The notes beneath the pieces were generated by a model. The model was not told the origin of the DNA. It worked only from the letters and a program-made list of their open reading frames with translations, and made no database searches. Of a stretch of DNA of 64,000 bases, positions 1-11,099 are shown piece by piece. Made by a program: the position numbers and the translations under genes. How positions within the stretch are numbered: the first letter of the stretch is position 1; every line of letters starts with the position of its first letter. The stretch is from Orientallactaga sibirica (taxonomy: Eukaryota > Chordata > Mammalia > Rodentia > Dipodidae): assembly GCA_036365145.1 (NCBI GenBank), contig JAEOAD010002183.1:1550001-1614000 (forward strand). The letters are read 5' to 3'.

Positions 1-270
1 AATGATGGACATCTGGATTGATTCCAGTTCTTATCTATTATGAACCGAGCAGCTCAAACATAGTTGAGCAAATCTCTCTGATCTGAGGCATGGAACTTTT
101 AGGGTAAATGCCCAGTAAGGGAATAATTGGGTCTGTTGGTAACTCTATAGTCAGCCTTTTTAGAGTCTCCATATTGCTTTCCATAGTGGTTGTACCAGCT
201 TACATTCCCACCAACAGTGAATGAAGGTTCCTATTTCTCTACATCCTCACCAGCATTTTTTTCATTTGAT

Positions 271-430
271 TTTTTTGGTTTTGTTTCTGTTTTTCAAGGT
301 TGGGTCTCACTCTAGCTCAGGCTGACCTGGAATTCACTCTGTATTCTCAGGGTAGCCTCAAACTCATGACGAGCCTCCTACCTCTGCATCCAGAGTGCTG
401 GGATTAAAGGCGTGTGCCACCACACTGAGC
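271..430 (-). mobile_element. B1 SINE
   Basis: This is a 7SL-derived monomeric B1 in reverse orientation, with a T-rich tail at its left and the GCTGGGATTAAAGGCGTG core near its right end. A duplication TTCATTTG(A/G) flanks it (261-270 and 431-440), so it inserted into the surrounding L1 3' UTR. Confidence 0.9.
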
Positions 431-959
431 TTCATTTGGTTTTTTAATGTTTGCTATCCTTACTGGGGTAAGGTGGAATCTCATAATTGTTTTAACTTGC
501 ATTTCCCTGATAATTAGAGATGTTGAATATATTCTTAAATGTGTGTTTGTCATTTGTATTTCTTCATCTGAGAACTCACTGCTCCATTTCGTTTGTGGGT
601 TGTTTGACTTTTTATTGTTTAGGCTTTTGAGTTCTTTGTAGATTCTAGAAATTAGGCCTCTGTCAGTTGTATAGCCAGCAAAAATTTTTTCCCATTCTGT
701 GGGTAATCTATTGGCTCTGTTTATTGTATGTTTGTCTGTGAAAAAACTTTCCAGCTTCCTGAGATCCCAATGGTTGAGTGATTGCTCAGTTTCCTGAGTT
801 CCTGGGGTTTTGTTCAGGAAGTCTTTTCCTACTCCTATATCATGGACAGTTCCTCCTATTTTTTCATCCAGTAATAGCAGAGTTTCCTGTCTTATATTGA
901 GGTCTTTGATCCATTTGTACTTGATTTTTGTGAATGGCTAGATGTGTGGATCAAGTTTC

Positions 960-3958
960 ATTTTCCTGCATATGGTTATCCAGTTTGTCCAGCAACATTT
1001 GTTGAAGATGCTGTCTTTTTTCCAGTCTACATTGATAGGGCCTTTGTCAAATATCAAGTAGCTGTGGTTATTTGACCCAAATTCTGGGTCCTTTATTCTG
1101 TCCCATTTGTCTATAATCCTGTTTTTATGCCAATACCATCTTGTTTTGTTACTATGTCTTTGTAATATAGCTTTAGATCAGATATGGTGATGCATCCAGA
1201 TGTGTTTCTTTTGCTGAGGATGTGCTTGTATATCCAAGGCCTTCTGCTATTCTATATGAATTTTGAGATCATTTTTTCTGTCTCTGTGAAGAAAAATGTT
1301 GGAATTTTTTTAAAAATATTTTTATATTTATTTATTTATTTATTTGATAGTGACAGAGAGGGAGAGAGAGAGAATGGGCACACCAGGGCCTCCAGCCACT
1401 GCAAACAAACTCCAGATGCATGCACCTTGTGCATCTGGTTTACATGTGTACTAGTGAATCAAGACTTCACAGAGAAGTGCTTAACTACTAAGCCATTCTC
1501 CAGCCCAGATGTTGGGGTTTGCATTGATATTGCATTAAATCTGTGTATTGTTTTTGGTAAGACTGCCATTTTCACAAAGTTAATTCTACCTATCCAGGAG
1601 CATGGGAGGTCTTTCTGTTTTCTCAAGTCCCCTTCAATTTCTTTCTGGAATTTTTTTAATGTTTTCATTGTATAGGTCTTTCACATCCTTGGTTAATGTT
1701 ATTCCAAGATATTTAATTTTGTTTTGTTGCCAATGGGACAATGTCACTTATTTCTTTCTCTGTAGCTTTGTCTTTTACATATAGAAAGGCTGCTGATTTT
1801 GTGCATTGATGTTGTATCCTGCTACTTTCTCGAGGAGTTAATCACCTTTAAGAGTTTTGAGATGGAAGTTCTCGGGTCACTTACATATAGAATCATGTCA
1901 TCTGTGAATAGGGCTAACTTAACTTCTTCATTTCCAATTTGTATCCCTTTTATTTCTTTCTCCTGTCTTATTGCTTGAGCTAGGACTTCTAGTACTATAT
2001 TGAGAGCAGAGGTGAAAGGGCACAGCCCTGTCTTATTCCTGATCTCAATGGGAATTCCTTCTGTTTCTCCCCATTATGTATTATTAGGGCTTTAGGAGCT
2101 TTATATATAGCCTTTATTATGTTGATACAATCTGTCCATGCCTATTATTTCCAACGTTTTATTATGAAGTGATGTATTTTTGTCGAAATGATCATGTGGT
2201 TTTTGTGTTTAAGCTTATTTATATGTTGTATTACATTGACAGATTTCCATATGTTGAACCACCCCTGTGTTCCTGGGATGAAACCAACTTGATCAAAGTG
2301 GATAATGCTTTTGATGTGTTGTTGAATTTAGTTTATAGGGATTTTGTTTAGGATATTTGCATCTAAGTTCATTGGGGAAATAGGCCTGTATTTTTTTTTC
2401 TTGTGGCAACTCTGCCTGGTTTTGGTATTAGAGTGATGCTAGCTTCATAGAAGGAGTTGGGGAGCTTTCCCTGTTCTCTGACTGTGTGGCACAGTTTGAG
2501 AAAAATGGGTTTCAGTTCTTCCATGAAGGTTATATAGAATTCAGTTGAGATTCCATTTTGTCCTGGACTTGTCTTTTGGGGGCAGTTTTTTATTACATTT
2601 TCAATCTTGATGGGTGTGACAGGATTGTTTAGGAGATTAATCTGCTCTGAGTTTTGCTTTGGTAGGTGGTATATGTCCAGGAATCATCTATTTCCTCCAT
2701 ATTTTCCAGTTTTGTGGAGTAGAGGTTTTTTAAATAAGTCCTGATGATTCTCCCAATTTCATTTATGTGTGTTGTGATCTCTCCTTTTCCATTTCTAATT
2801 TTAATTTGAAGTGTCTCTCTCTCTCTCTCTCTTTTGCTTGATCAAATTTTTCAGGGGTTTATCAATCTTGTTTAGTTTTTCAAAGAACCAGCTCTTTGTT
2901 TCATCAATTTTCTTAATTGTTTTCTTAGTTTCCAATTCATTAATTTCTGCTCTGACCTTAATTATTTCTTTCTATCTGGATCTTTTTGGGTTGGATTCTT
3001 CTTGTTTTTCCAATGCTTTTAGGTGGATGGGTAGGTTATTGATTTGGGATCTCTCTGTGTTTGTTATGAAGGCATTTAGGTCTATGAATTTACTGCTAAG
3101 GACTGCCTTCATTCTGGCCCATAAGTTTTGGTACAATGTGTTCTCATTGTCGTTCAATTGTAGAAATTTTGCAATTTCATTTTTTATTTCATTCACTACC
3201 TATTTATTGCTTAAAAGTGTGTTGTTCATTTTCCAGGACCTGGTGGGATTCCTGTTGAATCTTTTGTTGTTACTTTCTAGCAATACAGCGTTGTGTTCTG
3301 ATATCATGCAGGAAATTATGTCAATATTTCTAAATATATGCAGGGATACTTTATGGCCCAGTATATGATCTATTTAGAGAAGGTTCAATGGACTGCTGAG
3401 AAGAATATGTAATCTGTAGATTTTGTATAGAATGTTCTGTAGATGTCTGTTAGGTCTAATTGATCTACGGTGTTGTTGAGCTCTCTTACTCCCCTGTTAA
3501 TTTTCTGTTTGGATGATCTATGTATTGCTGATAGTAGAGTATTGAAGTCCCTGACTATGATGGTATTTATGGTTATTTCCATTTGTTGTCAAGTAGGTTT
3601 TGTTTGATGAATTGTGGTTCACCTGTGTTTGGTGCATAAAGATTGATGATTGTGATATCTTCTTGTTGGATTGTTTCCTTCATAAGTAAGAGTGGCCTTC
3701 TTTGTCTTTTTTGATTACTTTTGGTTTGAAGTCTATTTCATCAGATATTAGTATGAGTACATCTGCTTGTTTCTTATTTCCATTTGCTTGGAATATCATT
3801 TTCCACCGTTCCACCCTGAGGAGGTATCTGTCTTTAGTGAAGTGGGTTTCTTGAAGACAGCAGATTGAGGGGTCTAATTTTCTGATCCATACTGTCAGCA
3901 TATGTCTCTTGATGGGTGAATTAAGGCCATTAATGTTCAGGGTAATATCTGAGGTTTG
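960..3958 (-). pseudogene. L1 ORF2p (endonuclease and reverse transcriptase), broken
   Basis: In L1, ORF2p nicks target DNA and reverse-transcribes L1 RNA. On the minus strand the start region (about 3958-3680) shows ITLNINGLNSPIKRH followed by SICCLQETHF, the first part of the APE-type endonuclease. About 3582-3385 carries the later endonuclease segment with RDFNTLLS and DLTDIYRTFYTKSTDY. About 3196-2972 matches the linker with SQINNLPIHLKALEK. The reverse transcriptase catalytic box is near 1890-1912 and reads FTDDMI in place of the usual FADD. About 1668-1540 has [18 protein letters not shown]. Stops and frameshifts separate these blocks, and a SINE at 1308-1507 interrupts the C-terminal part. 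The ORF2 end near 960 is approximate. Confidence 0.9.
1308..1507 (-). mobile_element. DIP-like tRNA-derived SINE in L1
   Basis: Reverse-oriented SINE with an (ATTT)n tail, GA-rich segment and the head GGGCTGGAGAATGGCTTAGTAG at its right end. It splits L1 ORF2 and so is younger than that L1. Confidence 0.9.
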
Positions 3959-4045
3959 ATTTAATTCCTGCCGTAATGTGGTGATTTATGTAGTTCAGTG
4001 TTTCCTTGGACTTTGTAGATTTTATGTCTTCTCTGAGTTTGGTTA

Positions 4046-4394
4046 TTATGATCTGCTTCTTGTAGGCACTTGAGGTTGGTTATGTGACTCTTCTGTGTGG
4101 AAAATTCTCTGAAGTACTCTCTGTAGGTTTGGCTTTTTGTTCATATAGTTGAACAGCTGAGTTTTATCGTGAAAAGTTTTTCTTTCACCATCTATTATGA
4201 GGGATACTTTTGCTGGGTAGAGTAGTTGGGGTTGGAAGCCATAAGTTCTTAGGGGCAGTGTTCCATTCCAGGCCCTTCTGGCTTTCAGGGTTTCCATTGA
4301 GAAGTCTGAAGTAATTCAGATGGGGTTACTTTTATATGTAATGTATTGTTTCTCCCTAGTTGCTTTTAAGACTTTCTCTTTGTTATCGATGGCT
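4046..4394 (-). pseudogene. L1 ORF1p C-terminal fragment
   Basis: The minus-strand frame ending at 4046 carries the conserved end of the L1 RNA-binding chaperone ORF1p. It contains METLKARRAWNG and the LLYPAKVSLIIDGERKTF-type core seen in mammalian ORF1p C-terminal domains. Upstream in the same frame, to about 4394, an REKQYITYKSNPI-like segment matches the preceding RNA-recognition region but holds a stop near 4316. The N-terminal coiled coil is missing: similarity stops near 4394, where a G-rich tandem repeat begins. ORF1p normally coats L1 RNA in the cytoplasm; this fragment is dead. Confidence 0.85.
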
Positions 4395-4690
4395 AGTGGG
4401 GAGGTTCCAGGTGGTGGGAAAACCTAGCAGGGGGGAGGGAAGGGGAACACTAGCCTGGTGCACCAAGGGGTGGCAAGTCCACACACAGAGGGACGGCAAG
4501 TGGGACAGCAGTCACGTGGAGGTCCCTGGTGGTGGGAAAGCCTAAGGAAGGAGGAATGCTGGCCTGCAGGTCTGGGTCCACTTAGCCTGTGGTTAGTGCA
4601 GGAGGAACCTGTGGCTTGGACTGTGGCTGGGACAGCTGCTTGAGATGATTGGGGGACGGGTGGGCTACACAAGAGCATGGGAATCAGCAG
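4395..4690 (-). repeat. G-rich tandem repeat, possible L1 5' UTR monomers
   Basis: Two imperfect copies of a ~118 bp unit begin at 4401 and 4519; each opens with a GAGGT..C.GGTGGTGGGAAA motif. Composition shifts sharply from AT-rich L1 coding sequence to G-rich DNA. Several rodent L1 families carry tandem promoter monomers at the 5' end, so a 5' UTR with the ORF1 N-terminus deleted is a plausible reading. An unrelated minisatellite next to a truncated L1 is the alternative. Confidence 0.45.
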
Positions 4691-6715
4691 ATACTCTACT
4701 TTGCTCCACTGTGCCTGCCCACTGGATGTCTACTAGGATCTGCAAACCCCTAAAAACTCCAAAGAACCCTAAAATCTTGCCTTTCCTTCCCTGTGAGGTG
4801 AGGCATGGTTAGGTGGATGCTATCTTGACTGGAAGTGGGACTGGGTCTTTCTATGGGAATGGAATATCATCCTATTGGAAGTATGTGCAAGGGGGCAGAG
4901 AGAAATGAGGCAGGGAAGAAATAGAACTATGGAATGTCTAGAATACTATGCTGAGGAAGCAGACTTTACTGTGAAGCACCTTTTTCACAGGTGCGACTGA
5001 ACATATTTTAAAATTGCATTTTAGTTTATGTTTTTATATATCACAGAGAGAGTTTCAGCAACCGACACCCTTCATTAAATTAATATTTTCAATTTGAATG
5101 TTTCTATTTTGTTTTAACATGCTTATAGGATAAGTTTATAAAGTTCTTTTGGTTTTATAACTGTAAGTATTTAAAGTATAAGGAGTTTAAGCAGTTTTGG
5201 CTTTTATTAAAATAAAAGGTTATACAATGATATTTTTAAAATAAAATTCCTCTTAAGGGGAGTTTGTTAACTTAGAAATATTTGCCTAGGAGTATGAATA
5301 CTATTCAGTGTTTCTTTCAAGGTTGTTCTGGATAACCCCAGTCTGTTAGAGGTTAATCTGAGCATCTTATCAGCTGAGCTGGGAATCTATACCTAAAATA
5401 GCACATTACATTAGATTTTTATACAGCATCAAAATAATTTCATAAAAGCATAACAGCTGAAAAAGTGATCTATTAAAAAAATGAAAAATTAAGTAGCTGG
5501 ACTCTTTGGAAGACTCATGAACAGAACCTTTGCTATGAATTTTAACACCTCAAACTTTCTTTAGAGTAATATTGCTTTGGCCACTTCTATAGATTGCACA
5601 GGGATTAATGGTCACAGCATCCAGCAACTTTTCCTCAGGTCTACTCATTTAACATTTTGACAGAATCATTTGATGGTAATAAACAGAAGCATTAGTTGTT
5701 TTAAACATCAATCCTCCTGTCCTGCCAAAAGGTAGACCTATAGTGTGCTTTAACTAAAAAGACCTGAGAAACTCTGATCTTCCTTGCTTCAGAGTGACAA
5801 CTGACACACACTTGACTACAAGCTCAGAGTCTATTTGTTGGTGAAAAGATAAGAACTATAAAGGTGAAAAAATTACAATTTCCTCCCAAACTGTTGTATC
5901 GGGATGTCTTTCAAAATGGTTCATGAAGCACTTAGTATACTGTGTTAGAATATGAAAATTTGTGGAAAACTGTATTTTTAGGATATTTTAAAACTGTAAT
6001 CTAAAATATTGTTGAAAATTCAAATGTTAGTATTCTCAAAATTTAAATCTAATGATTAGTACCAAGTCAATAAAAAATTATAGAACTAATTGAGAACTAA
6101 GCACTTGACTAATAGATGAGATAAAAAGAAATTTAAAACACTTTGTGCATAGATTGTTGATCTTGAAATCTATAAAGCTAGAAGTGTTCATTAAGATAGT
6201 TTATTTTGGAAAAACCTATTGTGCTTTTTTATGGCAATGGAAGAATCAGAATCCAGATAATCAGAGAGCATTATCATAGCTTTGTTTTATAAAAATGAAT
6301 ATTAGTGTTATGGATAAAAGTTGTCAAGACAAGTTTCCCGTGTTACTACTCCTCCACTTTCTGCTATAACATCAATGACAAGCAGAATGGACAAAATTAC
6401 ACTAGCCACTAATAATGTCAATTTGTTAACACAGGGCCAGCAATCCTCCTAAAAACCAGGTCATTGGCATTGCATTCAGAATTGCAATTGGTAATCAATA
6501 AATTTCATGCCACAGAAAAGGCATGCCAAAGCTGCAACACTGATATAAACGAAAAAGCTATGTTTTCAAAGTCAAATCGTGAAGGCAATCCTCTCATGAA
6601 ACATCAAGGGTGCGGCTGGTGGAGTTTCTGATTCATGGCCCCATATCCCTACTTCAAAAGGCATTGGTTTTATTTTCTGGCTGCATCTCCTATTGTCATA
6701 GCCTGTTGTGATAAC
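4691..6715. other. AT-rich unique intergenic DNA
   Basis: I see no gene, SINE or recognisable LTR here. The stretch is AT-rich with short A and T runs and no long open frame. Very old, diverged repeats cannot be excluded by eye. Confidence 0.6.
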
Positions 6716-6827
6716 AGGTACATGTGCCACTTTGCATCTGGCTTTAAGTGGGTAATGGGGAATTGAACCCAGGCTGACAGGCTTTGCAAACAAGCACTTT
6801 TAACCATTGAGCCACTTAAATCCTTAA
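6716..6827 (-). mobile_element. DIP-like SINE, head half only
   Basis: The reverse complement of the tRNA-like half is present: CATGTGCCACTTTGCATCTGGC, then GGGGAATTGAACCCAGG (B box) and AACCATTGAGCCA (A box). The CT-rich region and tail are missing or unrecognisable. Confidence 0.8.
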
Positions 6828-6946
6828 ATCACTTAAGTCACTCATTTTAAACCTATCTACTTTCATAATATATTGCACTAAAAATGCTCAAATTATGATA
6901 TTCCTAAACACTCTTAAACTGGAACCAATAGGTTTTAATAAGTTGT

Positions 6947-7105
6947 GTCCCCCCCACCCCCGTTTGGTTTTTCAAGGTAGGGTCTCATCTAGCACAGGCT
7001 GACCTGGAATTCACTATGTTGTCTCAGGGTGGCTTGAACTCATAGCAATCCTCTTACCCCTGCCTCCCGAGTGCTGGGATTAAAGACATACACCACCACG
7101 CCTGG
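6947..7105 (-). mobile_element. B1 SINE with 11 bp target duplication
   Basis: Reverse-oriented B1. The perfect duplication TAATAAGTTGT lies at 6936-6946 and 7106-7116. The left end holds a C-rich run where the poly-A tail (T on this strand) would be expected. Confidence 0.95.
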
Positions 7106-7181
7106 TAATAAGTTGTATTTTTATTTTATTCTGCTAATTTTTTTATCTCATCTAAGATTTTTCTTTGACAACTCAGTTTTT

Positions 7182-7406
7182 AAAAGTATTTTATTTATGT
7201 ATTCATTTGAGAGGGAATGAAAGAGATAAAGAGAGAGAGACAGAGAGAGAGAGTAGGGAGTGGCCCAGGGCCTCCAGCCACTGCAAATAAACTCCAGATG
7301 CATGTGCCACCTTGTGTATCTGGCTTTACCTGGATAATGGAGACTCAAACTTGGGTCCTTAGGTGTTACAGGCAAGTGCCTTAGCCACCGAGCCATCTGT
7401 CCAGCC
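7182..7406 (-). mobile_element. DIP-like SINE
   Basis: Full-length reverse-oriented copy: T-rich tail, GA repeats, CTCCAGATGCATGTGCCACC in the body, and B-box and A-box complements before CCATCTGTCCAGCC. Confidence 0.93.
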
Positions 7407-7431
7407 TGAGAAGTATTTTTTTTATTTATCT

Positions 7432-7763
7432 TTGTGTGTATGATATGCACATATGTATGAACTCATGTCTGTGAGTATGGGTATGCACATGTCATGGTGC
7501 ACATGTGGAGGTCAGAGGACATTCTCAGGTGCCAGTCCTCACCTTCCACCTTGTTTGAGGCAGGGTGTCTTGTTCACTGCTGTTAGCTAGGCTAGCTGGC
7601 CTGCAACCTTCCATGGATACACTTTGCTCTGCTTCCCTTCTTGACATCAGAGTGCTAGATAGTCACACTAGTGCATCTGACTTTACACAGGTTGGGGGAC
7701 CCATACTCAGACACCCCTCCTTGCACAGCAAGTACTTTATCCACTGAGCCGGCTACCTATCCC
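7432..7763 (-). mobile_element. B4 SINE (ID-B1 composite)
   Basis: A diverged composite SINE: a TG/CA-rich left part, GTGGAGGTCAGAGGACA, a B1-like middle (GAGGCAGGGTGTCTTGTTCAC) and an ID-like right end (GCAAGTACTTTATCCACTGA). The order matches rodent B4. Divergence is higher than in the DIP-like copies, so it is older. Confidence 0.75.
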
Positions 7764-7987
7764 TTACCCAATGTTAGTTTCCAAATATTTGTATATTGTT
7801 CCAGATATATTTGTTCTTGATTTCTAATTCCACTTTGCTCAGAGAATATACATTATCTTATCTCAATCATTTGGAACATGATGATTTACATTGAATTGTG
7901 CCATATAAATACGTATATTTTTTCAGTCCTAATTCACCATTATTTCAGTACCTGCGAATATGTCTTTATTTTAAAAATAGCTGTTTT

Positions 7988-8212
7988 GGGGCTGGTGAGA
8001 TGGCTTAGTGGTTATGGTGCTTGCTTACAAAACTCAAGGACCTAGGTTCGATTCCCTAGGACCCACGTAAGCCAGATGCATACGGTGGTACATGCATCTG
8101 GAGTTCATTTGCAGTGGCTAGAGGCCCTGACACACCCATACTTGCTCTCTCTCTCTCTCTCTCTCTGTATGTCTCTAATAAATAAATAAACAATAAAAAT
8201 CTTTAAAATATT
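7988..8212 (+). mobile_element. DIP-like SINE
   Basis: Forward copy with head GGGGCTGGTGAGATGGCTTA, an exact B box GGTTCGATTCC, a (CT)n run near 8140-8165 and an AATAAATAAA tail. Confidence 0.95.
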
Positions 8213-8759
8213 TTTAAAAATAGCTTTTTCAATGTAATGGAAAGGTGAGGTCATACTGAATTAAGCTGGATCCTAATTCGATGACTATAAGTGAAGCATT
8301 ACACACATGGGAAATTCCGCATGGGGTTACATGTACAAGTCGAGAAATACAGAGGACTGTTGGTAGGCCCCAGAAGCTAGAAGAGATCTTCTCTCAGCAC
8401 TTCCAGAAGGCACCAACCTTTCTCCAAGTTTTCAAAAGGATAAATTCTGTCACTTTAAGTCATTCAGTTTATTAGTCAACTTTTTCTTCCAGTCTAGGCA
8501 AATATCTGACATGGGCTGTTTATAAGGAAAAGAAGTTCCTATGCCTCACAATTTTTTTTGTTCCAGCTTCTAACGGTACCACCCAGGTTCTGTCTGTGGT
8601 GAAGGAGCTGTAGTGGATGGTCTGGGGCAGATGGTAGAGTCAAGTGATGGAAGGATCATAGTGAATGAGGACTTGGAGTAGGAGGGGCCAAGCTTGCTCC
8701 ATTTATAGCACCCTTCTTGGGAGAACTACCAAAAGATACACAAATCTATTCTCTCAGAA
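8213..8759. other. Unassigned intergenic DNA
   Basis: No gene or confident repeat. Short open frames of 60-70 codons show no family motifs. Confidence 0.5.
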
Positions 8760-9734
8760 GGGCAGATGGCAGAGTGGGGATATACAACACTCCCGCGACC
8801 CTAAAAAATGTGAAAAAAGTCTGATCCATGACTTCCAAAAGAGGCAAGGAGGATTTCAGACTCAATAGCACACTGTGAGAGATGACTGGGAACAAAAAGA
8901 AATGTTAAGTGTTAGCAGCAAACTCTGATCTAGAGCTCTGAACAAAGTGGTAAGGAAGGGGAAATTCCTTCCCCTGCTCTAGATCCGTAAACAAAAGAAA
9001 AGAGTCCCCTCTCCAAAAGAAAAGCCAGCAAAAACAGATGAAGCAGATGCTGAGAGACCACCCTGAGCCAGAGCCATGGACTACCTATCACACTGGGACC
9101 AAGAAGGAGATGCTGAGAGAAACATCTCTCTGCCAGGGAGAGTAGAAAACTACACAAGCACCTCTCCAAACCCCAAGGCCTCCTCCTCGGCTACCTTCAC
9201 CCCACACATACTAGAGTAAACTACCTGGAGAACCACAGATCTACTTGGACACCCCAGGGGAGCTGACTTGAACTGATATTCGGTGAGCAAATGTACTCAA
9301 GCTAATGCCACAGACATTGGCACAAAGGCAACCCTTGTAAGATGAGAACACCCAGCTGCAAAGGTAAATGCATGTGGGGCGTGGCCACATCAGAGATGCA
9401 GACATTGACATCCTCAAGGGGACCACATGGCTCCCCAGCACACACAGAAGACAGTAGCTGACTGGGTGGAATTATTCTGAGTTAGCCACTCATTCTGGGC
9501 CAGGCTGGGAAATTCCTAAGGGAGGGCTCACCCTGCTGACACCTGAGTAGAAATTCAACCCAATAGGTAACCTGTTCCAACTCCACTGAGACATTGCACA
9601 CCAACCAATCTAGTCTAACAGGTTTGAAATGGAGGCTGAAGCTGCTAACCCACCAGCAGAGTTAGCTCAGTGAGGGAACTCAGAGAGTGCAGTGAACCCA
9701 GCAACGAAAACGGAGTGATATGGACTGGTGCAAT
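8760..9734 (+). other. Possible L1 5' UTR fragment
   Basis: This block is richer in GC and A than its surroundings. It opens with GGCAGATGGCAGAGTGGGG and CACTCCCGCGACCC, reminiscent of the AAGATGGCGGA...CTCCC start of mammalian L1 5' UTRs. It continues through about 950 bp of purine-rich sequence without a long frame. No ORF1 follows; SINEs begin at 9735. The assignment is an inference from style, not a firm match. Confidence 0.35.
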
Positions 9735-9748
9735 TAAAAAAAAAAAGA

Positions 9749-9797
<49 letters not shown>

Positions 9798-9967
9798 GAA
9801 AGGAGAGAGAGAGAATGAGTATGGGGACCCAAGGCTTAGTGCCACTGCAATACAATTCCAGACACATGTGCCACTTTGTGCATCTGCTTTTTTGGGTTCT
9901 GGGAAATCGAACCCAGATAGGCTTTTTCAAGCAAGTGCATTTAGTCTCGAGCCAACTGTCTAGCCCC
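9735..9967 (-). mobile_element. DIP-like SINE with expanded CA tract
   Basis: Reverse-oriented copy. The usual GA/CT-rich segment is followed outward by a (CA)n array, and the head complement ends GAGCCAACTGTCTAGCCCC. Confidence 0.88.
9752..9792. repeat. (CA)n microsatellite
   Basis: About 20 uninterrupted CA dinucleotides in the tail region of the neighbouring SINE. Its length suggests polymorphism. It creates spurious Thr-His and Cys-Val open frames on both strands. Confidence 0.97.
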
Positions 9968-9977
9968 CTAATGCTTA

Positions 9978-10201
9978 AAAAAAAAATTATTAATTTATTT
10001 GCAAGCAGAGAGGGAGGGAGGGAAGCAAAGGGAGAGAGAGGAAAAAAAAATAAGAATACCAGGGCCTCCTGCCACTGTAAATGAACTCCAGATGCATGTG
10101 CTATGTTGTGCTTCTGGCTTTATGTGGGTACTAGGGAACTGAACCTAAGCCATTAGGCTTTGCAAACAAGCACCTTAACCAGTGAGCTGTCTCTCGAGCC
10201 T
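9978..10201 (-). mobile_element. DIP-like SINE
   Basis: Second reverse copy in tandem with the one just before it, separated by about 10 bp. Tail T/A run, GGGAGGGAGGGA segment, GCCTCCTGCCACTG, and the head complement ending CTGTCTCTCGAGCC. Confidence 0.93.
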
Positions 10202-10229
10202 ACTGATGCTTTTTTTAAATTTGACTTTT

Positions 10230-10376
10230 TTGTTTGTTTGTTTTTGTTTTTCAAGGTAGAGTCTCATTCTAGCCCAGGCTGACCTGGAATTCACTATGTA
10301 GTCTTAGGCTGGTCTTGAACTCATGGTAATCCTCCTGAGTGCTGGGATTAAAGGCATGCACCACCATGCCTGGCTA
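10230..10376 (-). mobile_element. B1 SINE with 13 bp target duplication
   Basis: Reverse B1 flanked by AAATTTGACTTTT at 10217-10229 and 10377-10389. It lacks about 13 bp of the usual TACCTCTGCCTCC segment. Confidence 0.95.
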
Positions 10377-10870
10377 AAATTTGACTTTTATTTGTCTTTA
10401 AGTTTTTCTAAATCTTCACTCTTGGATAAACATTTAATTATTTTATTTTAGTTTTTATATTGCTCAATTGGATTTTATGACTGTTTTTTTGCACCTATTC
10501 TATTGTGTTCTCTCTACTAATTCTTTTATCTGCAACCCATATACTTTCCTTCTCAATGCTACTTAATTTTTTCTTTCCCCATCCTTTCCTCTTTTTGCTT
10601 GTTGGACATAATATTCTAAAGCTTAAATAATCTCTAAACTCTGCTTATCCTAACAATTTCCCAACTTCTTTGTTTCTTAGCCTTTTTGGAGATATAATCA
10701 AGGTATCTAATAGCTTTTAATAGCATTTTAATATTGTTTTTGTTTCAAATCATTGTTCTGTTATTGCTGTCTGCTTTTTCCCTCTAAATAGGAGTTGAGA
10801 AATAGTAAACTACAAGATGACCTACATACAGTAAAACAAACAAACAAACAAACAAAAAAGAATATGTAAG
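10377..10870. other. AT-rich unique DNA
   Basis: T-rich sequence with no recognisable gene. A (CAAA)n run lies near 10837-10857. Confidence 0.55.
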
Positions 10871-11089
10871 TGGGGGGTTGGAGAGATGGCTCAATGATTA
10901 AAGGCATTTACTTGTAAAGCCTGATGGCCTGAGTTTGATCCCTAGTACCCATGGATAAAGAAAACTTGGAATATATACTCTTGTGAAGTCAGAAACACAA
11001 AGTGGTGCACGTGTCTGGAGTATGCAGTGGCAGGAGGCCATGGCACCCATTCTTTTACTTTCTTTTCAAATAAATAAATATTTTAAAAT
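10871..11089 (+). mobile_element. DIP-like SINE carrying an L1-like insert
   Basis: Forward copy flanked by the duplication AATATGTAAG (10861-10870 and 11090-11099). Between the head half and the body, about 45 extra bases start at 10951. Their first 28 nearly equal the L1 3' sequence at 11866-11893. Confidence 0.92.
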
Positions 11090-11099
11090 AATATGTAAG

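Larger units (their letters stand above)
1..4394 (-). mobile_element. L1 (LINE-1) retrotransposon, antisense, decayed
   Basis: Read on the minus strand this stretch runs ORF1 end, ORF2, then 3' UTR in normal L1 order. The 3' UTR-like part occupies about 1-950, ORF2 about 960-3958, and the ORF1 end 4046-4394. It is interrupted by a B1 (271-430) and a DIP-like SINE (1308-1507). Stops and frame changes break ORF2, so the copy cannot move itself. The extreme 3' end lies outside the window. Family assignment rests on clear protein-level matches in the endonuclease, reverse transcriptase and ORF1 C-terminal regions. Confidence 0.95.

Noticed and set aside
1184..3368. Plus-strand frames of 163 and 185 codons
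   Set aside because: They are antisense shadows of the L1 ORF2 on the minus strand; T-rich reverse L1 gives long hydrophobic frames.
7988..8070. tRNA gene candidates from A and B box matches
   Set aside because: The boxes belong to the tRNA-derived SINE head, followed by SINE body, CT run and A-rich tail. No cloverleaf-forming free tRNA is present.
9645..9963. Thr-His and Cys-Val repeat proteins on both strands
   Set aside because: They are translations of the (CA)n microsatellite in a SINE tail.
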